Shown here: positions 34,731-43,964 of the stretch, piece by piece
Layout of the letters: each line of letters starts with the position of its first letter
Numbering within the stretch: position 1 is the first letter of the stretch
NCBI GenBank assembly: GCA_014360905.1
Contig: JACIWW010000009.1
Span: forward strand, 38,360-102,359
Reading direction: 5' to 3'
From: Chloroflexota bacterium
GTDB taxonomy: Bacteria > Chloroflexota > Anaerolineae > UBA2200
Length of the DNA: 64,000 nucleotides
Notes under the pieces: generated by a model
The model's input: only the letters and a program-made list of their open reading frames with translations
Told to the model about the DNA's origin: nothing
Database searches by the model: none
Program-made: the position numbers and the translations under genes

Positions 34731-35243
34731 ATGCACATCCTCGTCTTGTTGAGCGTTGGACTTGCTGGTGCCATCGTAGCGCGGCGTATTAGGATGCCTG
34801 GCGGCACATTCCTCGGCGCGATGATCGCCACCGGCGTCTTGAGCCTCCTTGCTCCCGATTCCCAGCCCCTTCCCGAGGGTTTTCGCTCCATCGCCCTCGT
34901 GTTATTGGGCATCAGCATCGGCGCATCGGTGGATCGTGCAGCTCTGTTCAGTCTGCGCCGTGTGCTGCCTTTGGCGGCAGCGCTGATTGCCGTCCTGATC
35001 GCTGCGTCCATCGGTCTGGGGTGGATCGTCTATACCCATTTTACTCAAGACATCTCCGCTGCAACGATTCTCCTTGGCATCATGCCGGGCGGAGCCAGCG
35101 GCTTGTCTGCGGCCGCCCTTGACCTGGGCGCGGAGGCATCCATCGTGGCCTCGCTGCACTCGGTGCGCCAGTTTATCGTCTTTGGATTGTTGCCTTTGCT
35201 CCTGCGTTGGTTCGCCCAATCAGGAAGGAACAAACACAACTGA
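34731..35243 (+). CDS. Half-size AbrB-family membrane protein 2
   Basis: 170 residues, again a single AbrB repeat: GGTFLGAMIATG, LGISIGASVDRA and LGIMPGGASGLSAAALDLGAEASIVASLHSVR by parts. With protein 1 it probably forms a two-chain version of a normally fused transporter. Start ATG at 34731; TTG at 34725 is equally possible. It lies nine bases before the lactate permease-type gene, so the three form one operon. Confidence 0.8.
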   Translation: MHILVLLSVGLAGAIVARRIRMPGGTFLGAMIATGVLSLLAPDSQPLPEGFRSIALVLLGISIGASVDRAALFSLRRVLPLAAALIAVLIAASIGLGWIVYTHFTQDISAATILLGIMPGGASGLSAAALDLGAEASIVASLHSVRQFIVFGLLPLLLRWFAQSGRNKHN

Positions 35244-35251
35244 GGTTCTTT

Positions 35252-36859
35252 ATGCCTACTATCGCAAATACGCTACCTCCACCATCCATACTCCTGGACG
35301 CATTGCTGGCCAGCCTGCCCATCCTGGCCGTCCTCGTCCTGATGCTCCGCTATCGTTGGGGCGGGGCACAGGCTGGAGCAATTGGCTGGGTCTTGACCCA
35401 ACTCATCGCCTTGCTCTTCTTCGGCGCTAGTCCATCCGTCTTGTTCTACGCCCAATTGAAGGGCATACTTCTGACCATCTACGTGCTGTACATCATCTGG
35501 GCGGCGCTCCTCTTCTACCGCGTGACCGACGAAGCTGGCTTGGTGCGCGCTATCGGTTACTGGCTGCCTCGCCTGACCCCAGACCGAGCGCTGCAGGCGC
35601 TACTGCTAGGCTGGATCTTCAGTTCCTTTCTCCAAGGCGTGGGCGGCTTTGGCGTGCCCGTAGCCGTCATTGCGCCACTGCTGGTAGGCTTGGGGTTCTC
35701 ACCTACAACTGCCGTGGTCATCCCATCCGTCGGACACGGCTGGGCCGTCACCTTCGGCTCGCTTGGTGCTTCGTTCTATGCCTTGATTGCCGCCACCGGA
35801 CGCAACGGCAGCGAACTAGCGCCACCCGCGGCACTGTTCCTCGGGTTGGCTTGCTTTTGGTGTGGCGCAAGCGTATTGTGGGCGGCAGGAGGGAAACGCA
35901 CCCTCCGTAGTGGCTTGCTTCCGCTGCTGGCCATCGGATTGACCATGTCCATCTCGCTTTTCCTCGTCGTAGCGCGTGGATTGTGGGCTTTGGGCAGCAC
36001 CATCGCTACCTTGCTCGGATTGGGAGTAGCCGTCGCCTGGTCGCGCTGGCGTCAGAGCAACGAGGCAGCCACTCGCAGCGCTGACAATCCTCCTACAGCA
36101 GGAAACGCCAGCGCCATCATACCACCTGGCTGGGCACTGCTCCCTTACCTCTTGCTCATTGCCATCGTATTGGCAGCCAACCTGCTCACGCCGGTAAGCG
36201 ATTTCCTGGGGCAGGTAGTTATTCGCTTCGACTTCCCAGAACTAACTACTGCGCGCGGCTGGGTCACGCCCGCAGGCCCTGGTCGCACCATTGACATCTT
36301 CGGCCATGCAGGCGCGCTGCTGGTGTACGCTTCCTTCATCAGTTATGTCGTGTTGCGCTGGCGAGGCTATCTAACTCCTGCAGCCATGCCACGCATCCTG
36401 CGCGGCGTCATCAACGGAGCACTGCGCTCCAGCCTGGGCATCGCTGCCATGGTCGGCATGGCCGCCACCATGGAACATGCCGGCATGACCTACCTCTTGG
36501 CCAGCGGGATCGCACGGGTAGCAGGGAGCGCTTTCCCCATGGTTGCCCCGTTCATTGGCGCACTGGGCGCTTTCATGACCGGCTCCAATACGAACTCCAA
36601 CGTAGTCTTCGGCAGCCTGCAGCAACAGATCGCTCTCCTGACGCATATCAGCCCAGTGATTATCCTGGCTGCGCAGACCTCTGGCGCCGCCATCGGCTCT
36701 ATCTTCGCTCCCGCCAAGATCATCGTCGGATGCAGCACGGTAAAGCTGGGCGGCAAAGAGGGTGCCGTTTTGGCAGACATCATGCGCTATGGGCTGCTCA
36801 TGCTCGCCTTTCTGGCTCTGCTGACCACTGTCGCAGTCTATGCCTTGTCAGCCATGTAG
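35252..36859 (+). CDS. L-lactate permease (LctP) family transporter
   Basis: 535 residues and about 13 membrane segments. Characteristic LctP parts are QGVGGFGVPVAVIAPLLVGLGF, PSVGHGWAVTFGSLG and the C-terminal GSNTNSNVVFGSLQQ and QTSGAAIGS. LctP carriers take up lactate or glycolate with protons; the exact acid here is not known. ATG at 35252 has GAGG upstream. The operon with AbrB halves suggests movement of small organic acids or amines. Confidence 0.9.
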   Translation: MPTIANTLPPPSILLDALLASLPILAVLVLMLRYRWGGAQAGAIGWVLTQLIALLFFGASPSVLFYAQLKGILLTIYVLYIIWAALLFYRVTDEAGLVRAIGYWLPRLTPDRALQALLLGWIFSSFLQGVGGFGVPVAVIAPLLVGLGFSPTTAVVIPSVGHGWAVTFGSLGASFYALIAATGRNGSELAPPAALFLGLACFWCGASVLWAAGGKRTLRSGLLPLLAIGLTMSISLFLVVARGLWALGSTIATLLGLGVAVAWSRWRQSNEAATRSADNPPTAGNASAIIPPGWALLPYLLLIAIVLAANLLTPVSDFLGQVVIRFDFPELTTARGWVTPAGPGRTIDIFGHAGALLVYASFISYVVLRWRGYLTPAAMPRILRGVINGALRSSLGIAAMVGMAATMEHAGMTYLLASGIARVAGSAFPMVAPFIGALGAFMTGSNTNSNVVFGSLQQQIALLTHISPVIILAAQTSGAAIGSIFAPAKIIVGCSTVKLGGKEGAVLADIMRYGLLMLAFLALLTTVAVYALSAM

Positions 36860-36920
36860 GGACGAACCTTGTGTTCGCCCCTGCACGCCTCATATGCATG
36901 GACGAATCATGATTCGCCCC
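36859..36920. repeat. Two GGACGAA hairpin repeats
   Basis: GGGACGAAC...GTTCGCCCC at 36859-36881 and GGACGAATCATGATTCGCCCC at 36900-36920 (core CGAATCATGATTCG is a perfect palindrome). Related TAGGGGCG wording is at 3624 and at the right edge of the window. They lie between the permease gene and the next promoter. Confidence 0.65.
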
Positions 36921-36923
36921 TAC

Positions 36924-36952
36924 TTGGCGAAAATGGATTCCACCTGTATAAT
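36924..36952 (+). promoter_or_regulatory. Promoter of the phosphatase-superfamily gene
   Basis: TTGGCG (36924-36929) and TATAAT (36947-36952) are 17 bases apart, 38 bases before the start at 36991. Confidence 0.6.
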
Positions 36953-36990
36953 CGGCGTCAATCGCAAGACGAGGGATTGAGGCTATAGCC

Positions 36991-38826
36991 ATGAGAACGA
37001 TCCATCGCTGGTTGACGCGCATAGCGGCTTTTCTGTTCGATGCTCTTGCCGTTGTCACGGGCTTTTACTATTCCAAGAAATACACTGCCACCTTGAAACG
37101 GCTTGGGCTGCGACCGGAAAGCGACAACGCCGACCAGCCCGGGATCATCATCGTGCAAATAGACGGCCTGTCCTATGACCATCTCCTGCAAGCGCTGGCG
37201 GATGGGCGTCTCCCTTACGTACGGCGCATGATCAAGCGCGGCGATGTCGCCCTATCCCGCTGGCGCTGCGGCCTGCCCAGCACTACCCCAGCAGCCCAGG
37301 CCGGCATCATGTTTGGCAACAACGAGGGCATTCCTGCCTTCCGCTGGTACGACAAACAACGCAGCGCCTCCTTGGTCTGCAAATTGCCTGGCACAGTGGC
37401 ATCCCTGCAGAGCCAACTAGCACAAAATCCCGGCATCTTGACCCAAGGTGTAAGTTATGTCAATATCTTCGACGGGGGCGCTGCCAACTCTTTGTTCACC
37501 CTGAGCACCTTGCAACCGCGCCATCTGTTTGCTGGCGTGCAGGGGCTTGGCTTCATCGCACTCTTCCTGTTGAACCCCATCCGTGCCTTGCGCATCCTCT
37601 ACCTAGTGCTGAAGGAATACTTCACCGATGCCTTGCAGCGGCTGTCCTCCCGCCTCAAGGGGCAGCCCTACCTGCCGTTCATTGGCATTTTCCCTTTGCT
37701 GCGCATCTTCAGCAACGTTATCTTCCGCGAAATCGTGACCTTCGCTGTGCTGGTGGACATTTACCGCGGTGTGCCGGCCATCTACGCCACCTACTACGGC
37801 TATGACGAATTGGCTCACCACTTTGGTATCCATTCCATTGCCACTCACCAAGCCCTGCGCGATGTGGACGGTTGCATCAAGCAGATAGACCGTCTGCGTC
37901 GGGTTGGCCTCAGCCGACCCTACGCCCTTTTCGTCCTCAGCGACCATGGCCTCACGCCATCGGTGCCCTTCGAGGAACGCTATGGGCAAAGCCTTGGGCA
38001 ATACATTGCCCAGCAAACTGGCCAGGAGGTCGTGCTGGTGGAGCATGCCGGCGGCGAGGAACAGTACCTAGCCCAGACGCGCTACTTGCTCGACGAACTG
38101 AAGACGATCGAGGACAACCTCTCGCCAGCCGCAGCCCGCGTGGCACGCCGTATCCGCCTTCTGGTTCGGCGCCGCCTGTCCCTGCCCAACAGCGAGTTGC
38201 CCGCTTGGAATGTGCAGCGCCGTCACGATGTGGTGGTCAAATCCTCGGGCTCGCTAGCCCACGTGTACTTCAACATCGCCAGCCAGCCCCTCGACCTGAG
38301 CGAGGTTTCAGCCGCATTCCCCGATCTGGTCATCAAGTTGCTCGAACACGAGGGCATCTGGTTGGTAGTGGCAAGGGAGCGCGAACAGGTCTTGATCATG
38401 AGCCAGCAGGGCATCCTCACGTACGATGCGTCAGGAATGCCTTATATAGAAGGCGAGAACCCCCTGCTGAGACTGCCTGAGCCGTGGCATGCTGCTGAGC
38501 AGATACGGCGTATCGCCTGTTTCCCGCAAAGTGGGGACTTGATCCTCTTCGGCAACTATGACCCGGAGAAGGACCTCGTCATCTGCTTCGAAAGACAACG
38601 GGCCTCGCATGGCGGTGTAGGCGGCGCACAGGATTATCCCTTCATTCTCTATCCACGTTACCTTAACTGGGACCTGTCCGCCGTGCAGAATGCACGCGAT
38701 TTGTATCCCCTCTTTGCCAGGCAACGCAATCTCATGCCTGGCAAAGGGATAGAAAGCGATTATTTGGAATTAAGCACTGCCGCGAGTGGACAAAAACAAA
38801 GGGACGAGCATGTATGCACAGTTTGA
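36991..38826 (+). CDS. Alkaline phosphatase superfamily (type I phosphodiesterase-like) protein
   Basis: 611 residues. Metal-site motifs: VQIDGLSYDHL, the Thr nucleophile in LPSTTPAAQAG, YYGYDELAHHFG, LSDHGLT and a late ASHGGVGG. Between residues about 170 and 260 lies an insertion with hydrophobic helices, suggesting attachment to the membrane. It may hydrolyse or transfer phospho-groups on nucleotides or lipids; the substrate is unknown. It overlaps the trmO start by 17 bases. Confidence 0.82.
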   Translation: MRTIHRWLTRIAAFLFDALAVVTGFYYSKKYTATLKRLGLRPESDNADQPGIIIVQIDGLSYDHLLQALADGRLPYVRRMIKRGDVALSRWRCGLPSTTPAAQAGIMFGNNEGIPAFRWYDKQRSASLVCKLPGTVASLQSQLAQNPGILTQGVSYVNIFDGGAANSLFTLSTLQPRHLFAGVQGLGFIALFLLNPIRALRILYLVLKEYFTDALQRLSSRLKGQPYLPFIGIFPLLRIFSNVIFREIVTFAVLVDIYRGVPAIYATYYGYDELAHHFGIHSIATHQALRDVDGCIKQIDRLRRVGLSRPYALFVLSDHGLTPSVPFEERYGQSLGQYIAQQTGQEVVLVEHAGGEEQYLAQTRYLLDELKTIEDNLSPAAARVARRIRLLVRRRLSLPNSELPAWNVQRRHDVVVKSSGSLAHVYFNIASQPLDLSEVSAAFPDLVIKLLEHEGIWLVVAREREQVLIMSQQGILTYDASGMPYIEGENPLLRLPEPWHAAEQIRRIACFPQSGDLILFGNYDPEKDLVICFERQRASHGGVGGAQDYPFILYPRYLNWDLSAVQNARDLYPLFARQRNLMPGKGIESDYLELSTAASGQKQRDEHVCTV

Positions 38827-39256
38827 ACCAATCGGCGTAATCCAGAATGAGTTCCTAGACCACGTGCCAGAGGGTTGGGAGAGCGCTTTGCACCGCATCA
38901 TCATATCGGAGAAATGGGCACCAGCTCTGGACGGTATCGAGGCGTTCTCGCATCTCTACGTTCTCTTCTGGCTGCACGACCTCAAGGGCGAGGTGTCCTT
39001 ACATGTCCATCCACAGGGTCGGCAAGACCTACCGGCTGTGGGGCTCTTCGCCACGCGCACCCCTTATCGTCCCAATCCCATTGGCTTACAGGTCGTTGAG
39101 CTTATCTCCCGCGAGGGCAATGTGCTCACTGTGCGCGGGCTGGACGCACTCAACGACAGCCCCGTGCTGGACATCAAGCCCTACCTGCCGCGTGGCGATA
39201 GCATCCCCGAAGCCAAAACTCCTGCCTGGCTCAAAAAACTATGGCCTGACCACTAA
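38810..39256 (+). CDS. trmO: tRNA (t6A37) N6-methyltransferase TrmO family
   Basis: 148 residues with the YaeB/TrmO beta-barrel motifs: EPIGVIQNEF, FSHLYVLFWLH, FATRTPYRPNPIGL and the closing LDIKPYLP. TrmO uses S-adenosylmethionine to methylate t6A at position 37 of tRNA(Thr). The ATG at 38810 lies inside the end of the preceding gene; GTG at 38786 is a longer alternative. The stop overlaps by four bases the stop of the convergent CCA-type gene. Confidence 0.9.
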   Translation: MYAQFEPIGVIQNEFLDHVPEGWESALHRIIISEKWAPALDGIEAFSHLYVLFWLHDLKGEVSLHVHPQGRQDLPAVGLFATRTPYRPNPIGLQVVELISREGNVLTVRGLDALNDSPVLDIKPYLPRGDSIPEAKTPAWLKKLWPDH

Positions 39257-40776
39257 CTCCTCATTACTCGGTCATTAGTCATTTGGTCATTGGCCATTCG
39301 AGCCGCAACGCTCTGCAGCATCTCCACCGCCTCTTCCCTCGTGCGCACCAGCCCTTCTGCCTGTGCGAGGCGCACCTCCTCCAGCAGACGCCCTACCTCC
39401 GGTCCTGGCGGCAGACCTAGCAAGGACATCACGTCGTCGCCTGTCACTAGTGGTGGGGGAGACACAACCTCGCATGGATGGTGGAAATAATGCTGCAGCA
39501 TCAAGTTCACCAGTTGCAGATACCTCAGCCAGTGCTCCTTCTGGCTTGTCCGCAGCGCCTCGCCACGCGTAGCCAATTGGTCCGCCAAAGCGAGGATCAA
39601 CACGTCAACACCGGCATCGCCCGTATCGCGAAAGAAGTGGTAAATCGCCTTGCGCGTGATGGAGGGCTGCTTCAGCAGCCAACTTGGACGCATGTGGTGC
39701 TTGACAATCGTGTGTACCAGACGGATCTCCTGGACGGAGAACTTGAGGCGAGTGAGCACTTCCTTGGCCATCTCCGCTCCAACATCTTCGTGTCCTAGAG
39801 TGCGGATGCGCCCACCCAGCTCCACCGTGCGGGTTTCAGGCTTGCCTAGGTCGTGGAAAAGAGCAGCAAACTTGAACAGCGTTGCGCGCGTGCGTCCTTC
39901 GCAGATAACGGGGGCAAAATGCGCCTCCAACTCCGCGGCAAAGGGGCTGAGGAACTCCTGCTCATCCGCCTCAAGATGGGCACCCGGCCATGCACTTAGC
40001 CGCTCTGCCTCGGCAACTGTGACCAGCGTGTGCTCGTACACCTCGTGGATATGCGGCTCGGATTGTGTTACTCCCTTGAGCGCAATCACTTCCGGCAAGA
40101 TGCCCTGCATCAAGCCCAACTCTTCCATTCGGCGCAAATGCTGCGCTGCATCCGAAGCAGCCATGATGAGCGCCAGTTCCTGGCGGATCCGCTCTGCCGA
40201 AGGACGGACAATCAACGGGGCATCGCGGCGCAGCCAGGATTCCGTCTGCGGCTCGATGCGCAAGCCCAGCGTGGCGGCAAAACGCAACGCGCGGAGCAGG
40301 CGCACAGCATCCTGCTGAAAAGCCTGCTCGCTGGTTGCCCTCAGAATGCGGGTGGCCAGGTCAGCTTGCCCACCACAGGGGTCGAAGATATGGGGCTGCT
40401 CGGCATTGCATTCGCGCACGTCCACCGCCATGGCATTGATGGTAAAGTCGCGCATCTGCAGGTCAGCGATGATGTCCGCACCGCGCATCGCAGCCAGATC
40501 AACCGTCAGTTCGGAAGGCGTGCGATAGACAATGCGCGCGGCTTCCGTCTCCTCATCGAGCACATAGAATGCGCCACCGGTTCTGTTCGCAATGCGTCGG
40601 GCGAGGGGAATGGCTGCCCCGGCCACCACAATGTCTACGTCCTTGCCTGGCTGACCCAGGAGCCATTCGCGCACGTACCCCCCTGCAATGTAACACGGCA
40701 TGGGCTGGCTGCGCAACAAATCTATAATGCGTTTCAGCAATTCATCGTGCACAAACGGCAATGGGCTACACCTCAT
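39253..40776 (-). CDS. PolyA polymerase / CCA-adding enzyme family protein with HD domain
   Basis: 507 residues. Nucleotidyltransferase head: GGYVREWLLGQPGKDVDIV (the DxD pair), RDFTINAMAVD, then the RNA-binding region and an HD hydrolase domain (FHDLGKP, HHMRPSWL). It should add CCA or A residues to tRNA ends, or both. The last dozen residues (MANDQMTNDRVMRS) are encoded by a short ATGACCAATGA-like repeat that looks acquired. The ATG at 40776 overlaps the Nudix stop, which sets the start. Confidence 0.88.
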   Translation of the reverse strand: MRCSPLPFVHDELLKRIIDLLRSQPMPCYIAGGYVREWLLGQPGKDVDIVVAGAAIPLARRIANRTGGAFYVLDEETEAARIVYRTPSELTVDLAAMRGADIIADLQMRDFTINAMAVDVRECNAEQPHIFDPCGGQADLATRILRATSEQAFQQDAVRLLRALRFAATLGLRIEPQTESWLRRDAPLIVRPSAERIRQELALIMAASDAAQHLRRMEELGLMQGILPEVIALKGVTQSEPHIHEVYEHTLVTVAEAERLSAWPGAHLEADEQEFLSPFAAELEAHFAPVICEGRTRATLFKFAALFHDLGKPETRTVELGGRIRTLGHEDVGAEMAKEVLTRLKFSVQEIRLVHTIVKHHMRPSWLLKQPSITRKAIYHFFRDTGDAGVDVLILALADQLATRGEALRTSQKEHWLRYLQLVNLMLQHYFHHPCEVVSPPPLVTGDDVMSLLGLPPGPEVGRLLEEVRLAQAEGLVRTREEAVEMLQSVAARMANDQMTNDRVMRS

Positions 40777-41351
40777 TTCCTGTCCCTATGCAAGGCAAGA
40801 TGTTGCAACGCGATGATCGTCTTCGCGTCTCGGATGATCCCCCTGTCCACCAAATCCAAGGCTTGATCCAAAGGCAGCACATGCACACGGATGTCTTCTC
40901 CTGCCCCAACTCCTCCCCCAGTCCCAACTTGCGCGCCGGAGGTGATGTATCCGATATAGAGATGAATGCGTTCCGAACAGGCTCCTGGGCTGGGATAAAA
41001 GGTCGTGATATACTCCAGTTCCTTTAGCGCATAGCCCGCCTCTTCCAGCAACTCGCTGCGCGCTACGTCCTCCGGACTGCGCCCATGGTCTATCGTGCCC
41101 GCCACGATCTCCAATAAGCACCCCTCGGGCATTTCCCGCATGTAGGCTGGATAGCGAAACTGCTCCACCAGAACCACAACATCGCGCTCTTTATCATACA
41201 GCAAGACCGCCGCCGAATCGCCGCGCTCGAAGACGATGCGCTGTATCGGTTCGCTCATGCGCCCATCAAAGCGCTCAAAGCGCAACACCACGCGCTCCAA
41301 TTTGAAAAAGCCGTCATATTCGCGATGCTGTTCCAGCACTTGCACGCGCAT
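40773..41351 (-). CDS. Nudix hydrolase (ADP-ribose pyrophosphatase-like) with atypical Nudix box
   Basis: 192 residues. The fold and VVLVEQFRYPAYM and FYPSPGACSERIHLYI parts match ADP-sugar pyrophosphatases. The Nudix box reads GTIDHGRSPEDVARSELLEEAGY by parts: the EE pair that binds metal is kept, but the first Glu is Arg and the Arg of REL is Ser. Start ATG at 41351 with GGAGG seven bases upstream. Genes on both sides overlap or lie close, forming a four-gene minus-strand operon. Confidence 0.85.
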   Translation of the reverse strand: MRVQVLEQHREYDGFFKLERVVLRFERFDGRMSEPIQRIVFERGDSAAVLLYDKERDVVVLVEQFRYPAYMREMPEGCLLEIVAGTIDHGRSPEDVARSELLEEAGYALKELEYITTFYPSPGACSERIHLYIGYITSGAQVGTGGGVGAGEDIRVHVLPLDQALDLVDRGIIRDAKTIIALQHLALHRDRK

Positions 41352-41404
41352 TTCCACACCTCCGCTATAGGGCACGATGCCACAGTGCAATGCCCTTTTG
41401 CTCC

Positions 41405-41965
41405 CTACTCCCTGTCTGAGGTTTTTTGCCTTTCCCTGACAAACGCCAGGCCTGCGCGCAGGGCTTTCACGTTCATCTCTTCACTGCCTCTAGGCGCCCT
41501 TGCCGTTACCGCCGCCTCAATCGCCTCTATAGATACCACGCCAGTCAACCCCACGATCAATCCCAGTGCGACCATGTTCGCGGCAACGGATTTCCCGGTG
41601 GCTTCTTCAGCTATCTTGGTGATGGGCACCTGCCAAGCATCCGCCGTTGGCACGCGCTCCACATTCACAGAATCCACAAGCAAGAGCCCACCTTTCTTTA
41701 GGAAAGGGAAATATTTATCGCAAGCTTTCTGGCTCATGGCCAACAACAAATCCGCTTCGACAATGCGCGGGTAATCAATTTCCTCATCGCTGATGATCAC
41801 CTCGGACTCGGTCAGGCCACCGCGCGCCTCCGGTCCGTACGAAGCCGATTGAGCCACGTTCTTGCCTTCGTGTATGGCCGCAGCCTCAGCCAAGATGACT
41901 GCAGCCAGGACTACGCCCTGCCCCCCTTCGCCTGCCAGTTGAATCCCGTACCGCTTGCTCATCAT
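41405..41965 (-). CDS. 2-oxoacid:acceptor oxidoreductase gamma subunit (KorC/PorG-like), without partners
   Basis: About 186 residues, the usual size for this subunit. LAGEGGQGVV, SYGPEARGG and LLAMSQKACDKY identify it. With alpha, beta and delta subunits it oxidises pyruvate, 2-oxoglutarate or similar acids to acyl-CoA with ferredoxin; none of these partners is in the window. The start ATG at 41965 overlaps the stop of the upstream zinc ribbon gene. Confidence 0.88.
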   Translation of the reverse strand: MMSKRYGIQLAGEGGQGVVLAAVILAEAAAIHEGKNVAQSASYGPEARGGLTESEVIISDEEIDYPRIVEADLLLAMSQKACDKYFPFLKKGGLLLVDSVNVERVPTADAWQVPITKIAEEATGKSVAANMVALGLIVGLTGVVSIEAIEAAVTARAPRGSEEMNVKALRAGLAFVRERQKTSDRE

Positions 41966-42612
41966 TCTTCTTCCTGCTGGCAAATTAGCAAGCGCCTTTG
42001 CCATAACTCTTGTTCCAGGGTACAGTCCTCAACACGTGCCAAGGCCTGGTTCAGGGCGGCTTTTGCCTCCTCGATAGCCTCCTTGAACTCACGCAGTTCC
42101 TCCTGCGCGCGCTGTTCCGAGTCCTGCCACTCGCGATGAAAGCCCCAGGCGGCAAAGAGCAGCAAAATGGCAATGGCCAAGCCAGCATACCATTGAGTGC
42201 CAGCCAGTACAAAGACTACCAGCAGCCACGCTACAGTTGCCAACAGCCCCGCAGCATAGGTGCCATTTTGCATGGGGGCAATGCGCTTCTGCACCTCTGC
42301 AACGGTCTCGCGATAGACTGACCTGGCCTCCCTCAGTTCCACCTTCCTGGTTTCCACTTCTTCCTCAGCGTTGGTAAGCGCCTCATCCAGTTCCACCAGA
42401 TGTTGTTCTACCTCTTCCAAGCGTAATGGCTGCATCGTTCTGCTCAGCACAGCATCGAAACGCACAGGATGCGGTTCACCCGTGCTGGAGCGTTCTACGA
42501 CAAATTTGGAACCACAATATGCACATTGGCAGTACTTACGTTCTGCCGAGATAACAAGAGGAGCGGAACATTGAGGACAATCCACACGCTGCGAGGTCAT
42601 TTCTGCTGTCAT
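41962..42612 (-). CDS. Zinc ribbon membrane protein with two coiled coils
   Basis: About 216 residues. N-terminal zinc ribbon with CPQC and CAYC, a coiled coil (about residues 60-110), two membrane helices around LLATVAWLLVVFVLAG and YAGLAIAILLLFAAWGF, then a second coiled coil rich in Glu/Ala. No enzyme motif is visible and I do not recognise a named family. The ATG at 42612 fits AGGTGG spacing; ATG at 42618 is the alternative. It overlaps the KorC-like gene, so the two products may be made together. Confidence 0.78.
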   Translation of the reverse strand: MTAEMTSQRVDCPQCSAPLVISAERKYCQCAYCGSKFVVERSSTGEPHPVRFDAVLSRTMQPLRLEEVEQHLVELDEALTNAEEEVETRKVELREARSVYRETVAEVQKRIAPMQNGTYAAGLLATVAWLLVVFVLAGTQWYAGLAIAILLLFAAWGFHREWQDSEQRAQEELREFKEAIEEAKAALNQALARVEDCTLEQELWQRRLLICQQEEE

Positions 42613-42812
42613 CTTCATGGCCACCTTTCGTTCATCCAAGATTGACACGCCCTCACCTGTAACTGCGTCATCAGCGCAACGTCTATAATTGTACCACATT
42701 CTGCTCATCACCCAAACTGCGCCTGGCGGATCACAACTCAAGCCTCGGAAACGAGGGCAAATCATGGACTGCCCAAAGCGAAACGATCTGTCGCCCAAGT
42801 GCGTTTGATCAA

Positions 42813-42842
42813 TTGACATGAAGAACGCATGCTCTTTATAAT
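42813..42842 (+). promoter_or_regulatory. Consensus promoter of pdxA
   Basis: TTGACA (42813-42818) and TATAAT (42837-42842), 18-base spacer. The short leader carries AAGACCCTTAGAGTCTT, which resembles the stem of the terminator at the other end of the gene. The rest of 42613-42812 holds no gene that I can see. Confidence 0.75.
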
Positions 42843-42890
42843 ACAATTGAATGTAAAAAGACCCTTAGAGTCTTGTAGAGAGGAAGAAAC

Positions 42891-43904
42891 GTGAGACAAA
42901 AAGCGACGAAACACAAACCCATCATCGCCATCTCCATGGGCGATCCGGCAGGGGTGGGGCCGGAGGTGACCGTTGCGGCATTGGCTGAACAAGAGCTCTA
43001 CCACCTGTGCCGCCCGCTGGTGATTGGTGACGCACGGGTGCTGACTAGGGCCGCTGAACTGCGCAGACTGCCGCTGATCGTGCGCCCGGTGGCCAAGGTG
43101 TCCGAGGCACGCTTTGCCTACGGCACGGTGGACGTGCTCGACCTGGCCAACGTCGAACTGGAGCGCCTGCAAATCGGCCAGGTCTCGGCGCTGGCAGGCA
43201 AGGCGGCAGTGGAGTACGTCATCAAGGCGGTGCAACTGGCACAAGCCGGTGAAGTGGACGCCATTGCCACCGGTCCGCTGAACAAGGAAGCGATCAACCT
43301 GGGCGGGTACTCCTACATCGGGCACACCGAACTGCTCAACGACCTGACCCACACCGCCCGCACCAATACCATGCTCGTCGCGGGCAACCTGCGCGTGACG
43401 CATGTTACGCGGCACGTGCCGCTGAGCGAGGTGGCTAGCCTCATCACCAAGGAGCGCGTGCTGGAGACGATCGTGGTAACGGCGGAGGGCTTGCGTCAGT
43501 TCGGGCTGGAGCGTCCGCGACTGGCTGTGGCGGCGCTGAACCCGCATGGCGGCGAAGGGGGCCTGCTGGGACGAGAGGAGATGGAGCAGATCGCGCCAGC
43601 GGTGGCGGAAGCGCAGCGCATGGGCATTGACGCGCAAGGGCCTTACCCTGCGGACTCCGTCTTTTTCCGCGCCATCGCCGGCGAGTTCGATTCCGTAGTG
43701 GCCATGTACCATGACCAGGGGCACATCCCCGTGAAAACGCACGATTTCGAGGGCAGTTTCACCGTAACCCTAGGCTTGCCCATTGTGCGCACCTCCGTGG
43801 ACCACGGCACAGCCTTCGACATCGCCTGGAAGGGACTGGCCAGCCCGCGCAGCATGATCGCGGCCATCAAGGCCGCCGCAGGAATGCAGACCCTTAGGGT
43901 TTAA
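42891..43904 (+). CDS. pdxA: 4-hydroxythreonine-4-phosphate dehydrogenase family (PdxA)
   Basis: 337 residues. SMGDPAGVGPE, GHTELL, ALNPHGGEGG and MYHDQGHIPVK mark the family and its metal site. PdxA oxidises 4-hydroxythreonine 4-phosphate in vitamin B6 synthesis; the PdxA2 branch acts on four-carbon sugar-acid phosphates instead. No other pyridoxal gene is near, so either is possible. Start GTG at 42891 with GAGGAAG. The TAA stop lies in the loop of the terminator hairpin, so the last residues (TLRV) come from the repeat. Confidence 0.9.
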   Translation: MRQKATKHKPIIAISMGDPAGVGPEVTVAALAEQELYHLCRPLVIGDARVLTRAAELRRLPLIVRPVAKVSEARFAYGTVDVLDLANVELERLQIGQVSALAGKAAVEYVIKAVQLAQAGEVDAIATGPLNKEAINLGGYSYIGHTELLNDLTHTARTNTMLVAGNLRVTHVTRHVPLSEVASLITKERVLETIVVTAEGLRQFGLERPRLAVAALNPHGGEGGLLGREEMEQIAPAVAEAQRMGIDAQGPYPADSVFFRAIAGEFDSVVAMYHDQGHIPVKTHDFEGSFTVTLGLPIVRTSVDHGTAFDIAWKGLASPRSMIAAIKAAAGMQTLRV

Positions 43905-43924
43905 CCCAAATCCTAAGGGTCTGC
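43886..43924 (+). terminator. Perfect 13-bp hairpin at the end of pdxA
   Basis: GCAGACCCTTAGG (43886-43898) and CCTAAGGGTCTGC (43912-43924) pair perfectly. The pdxA stop codon (43902-43904) is inside the loop. TATTGACAAAAAAG follows, without a T-run. Confidence 0.7.
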
Positions 43925-43964
43925 TATTGACAAAAAAGCAGCATGTAATGTAAGATCGCGTTAG

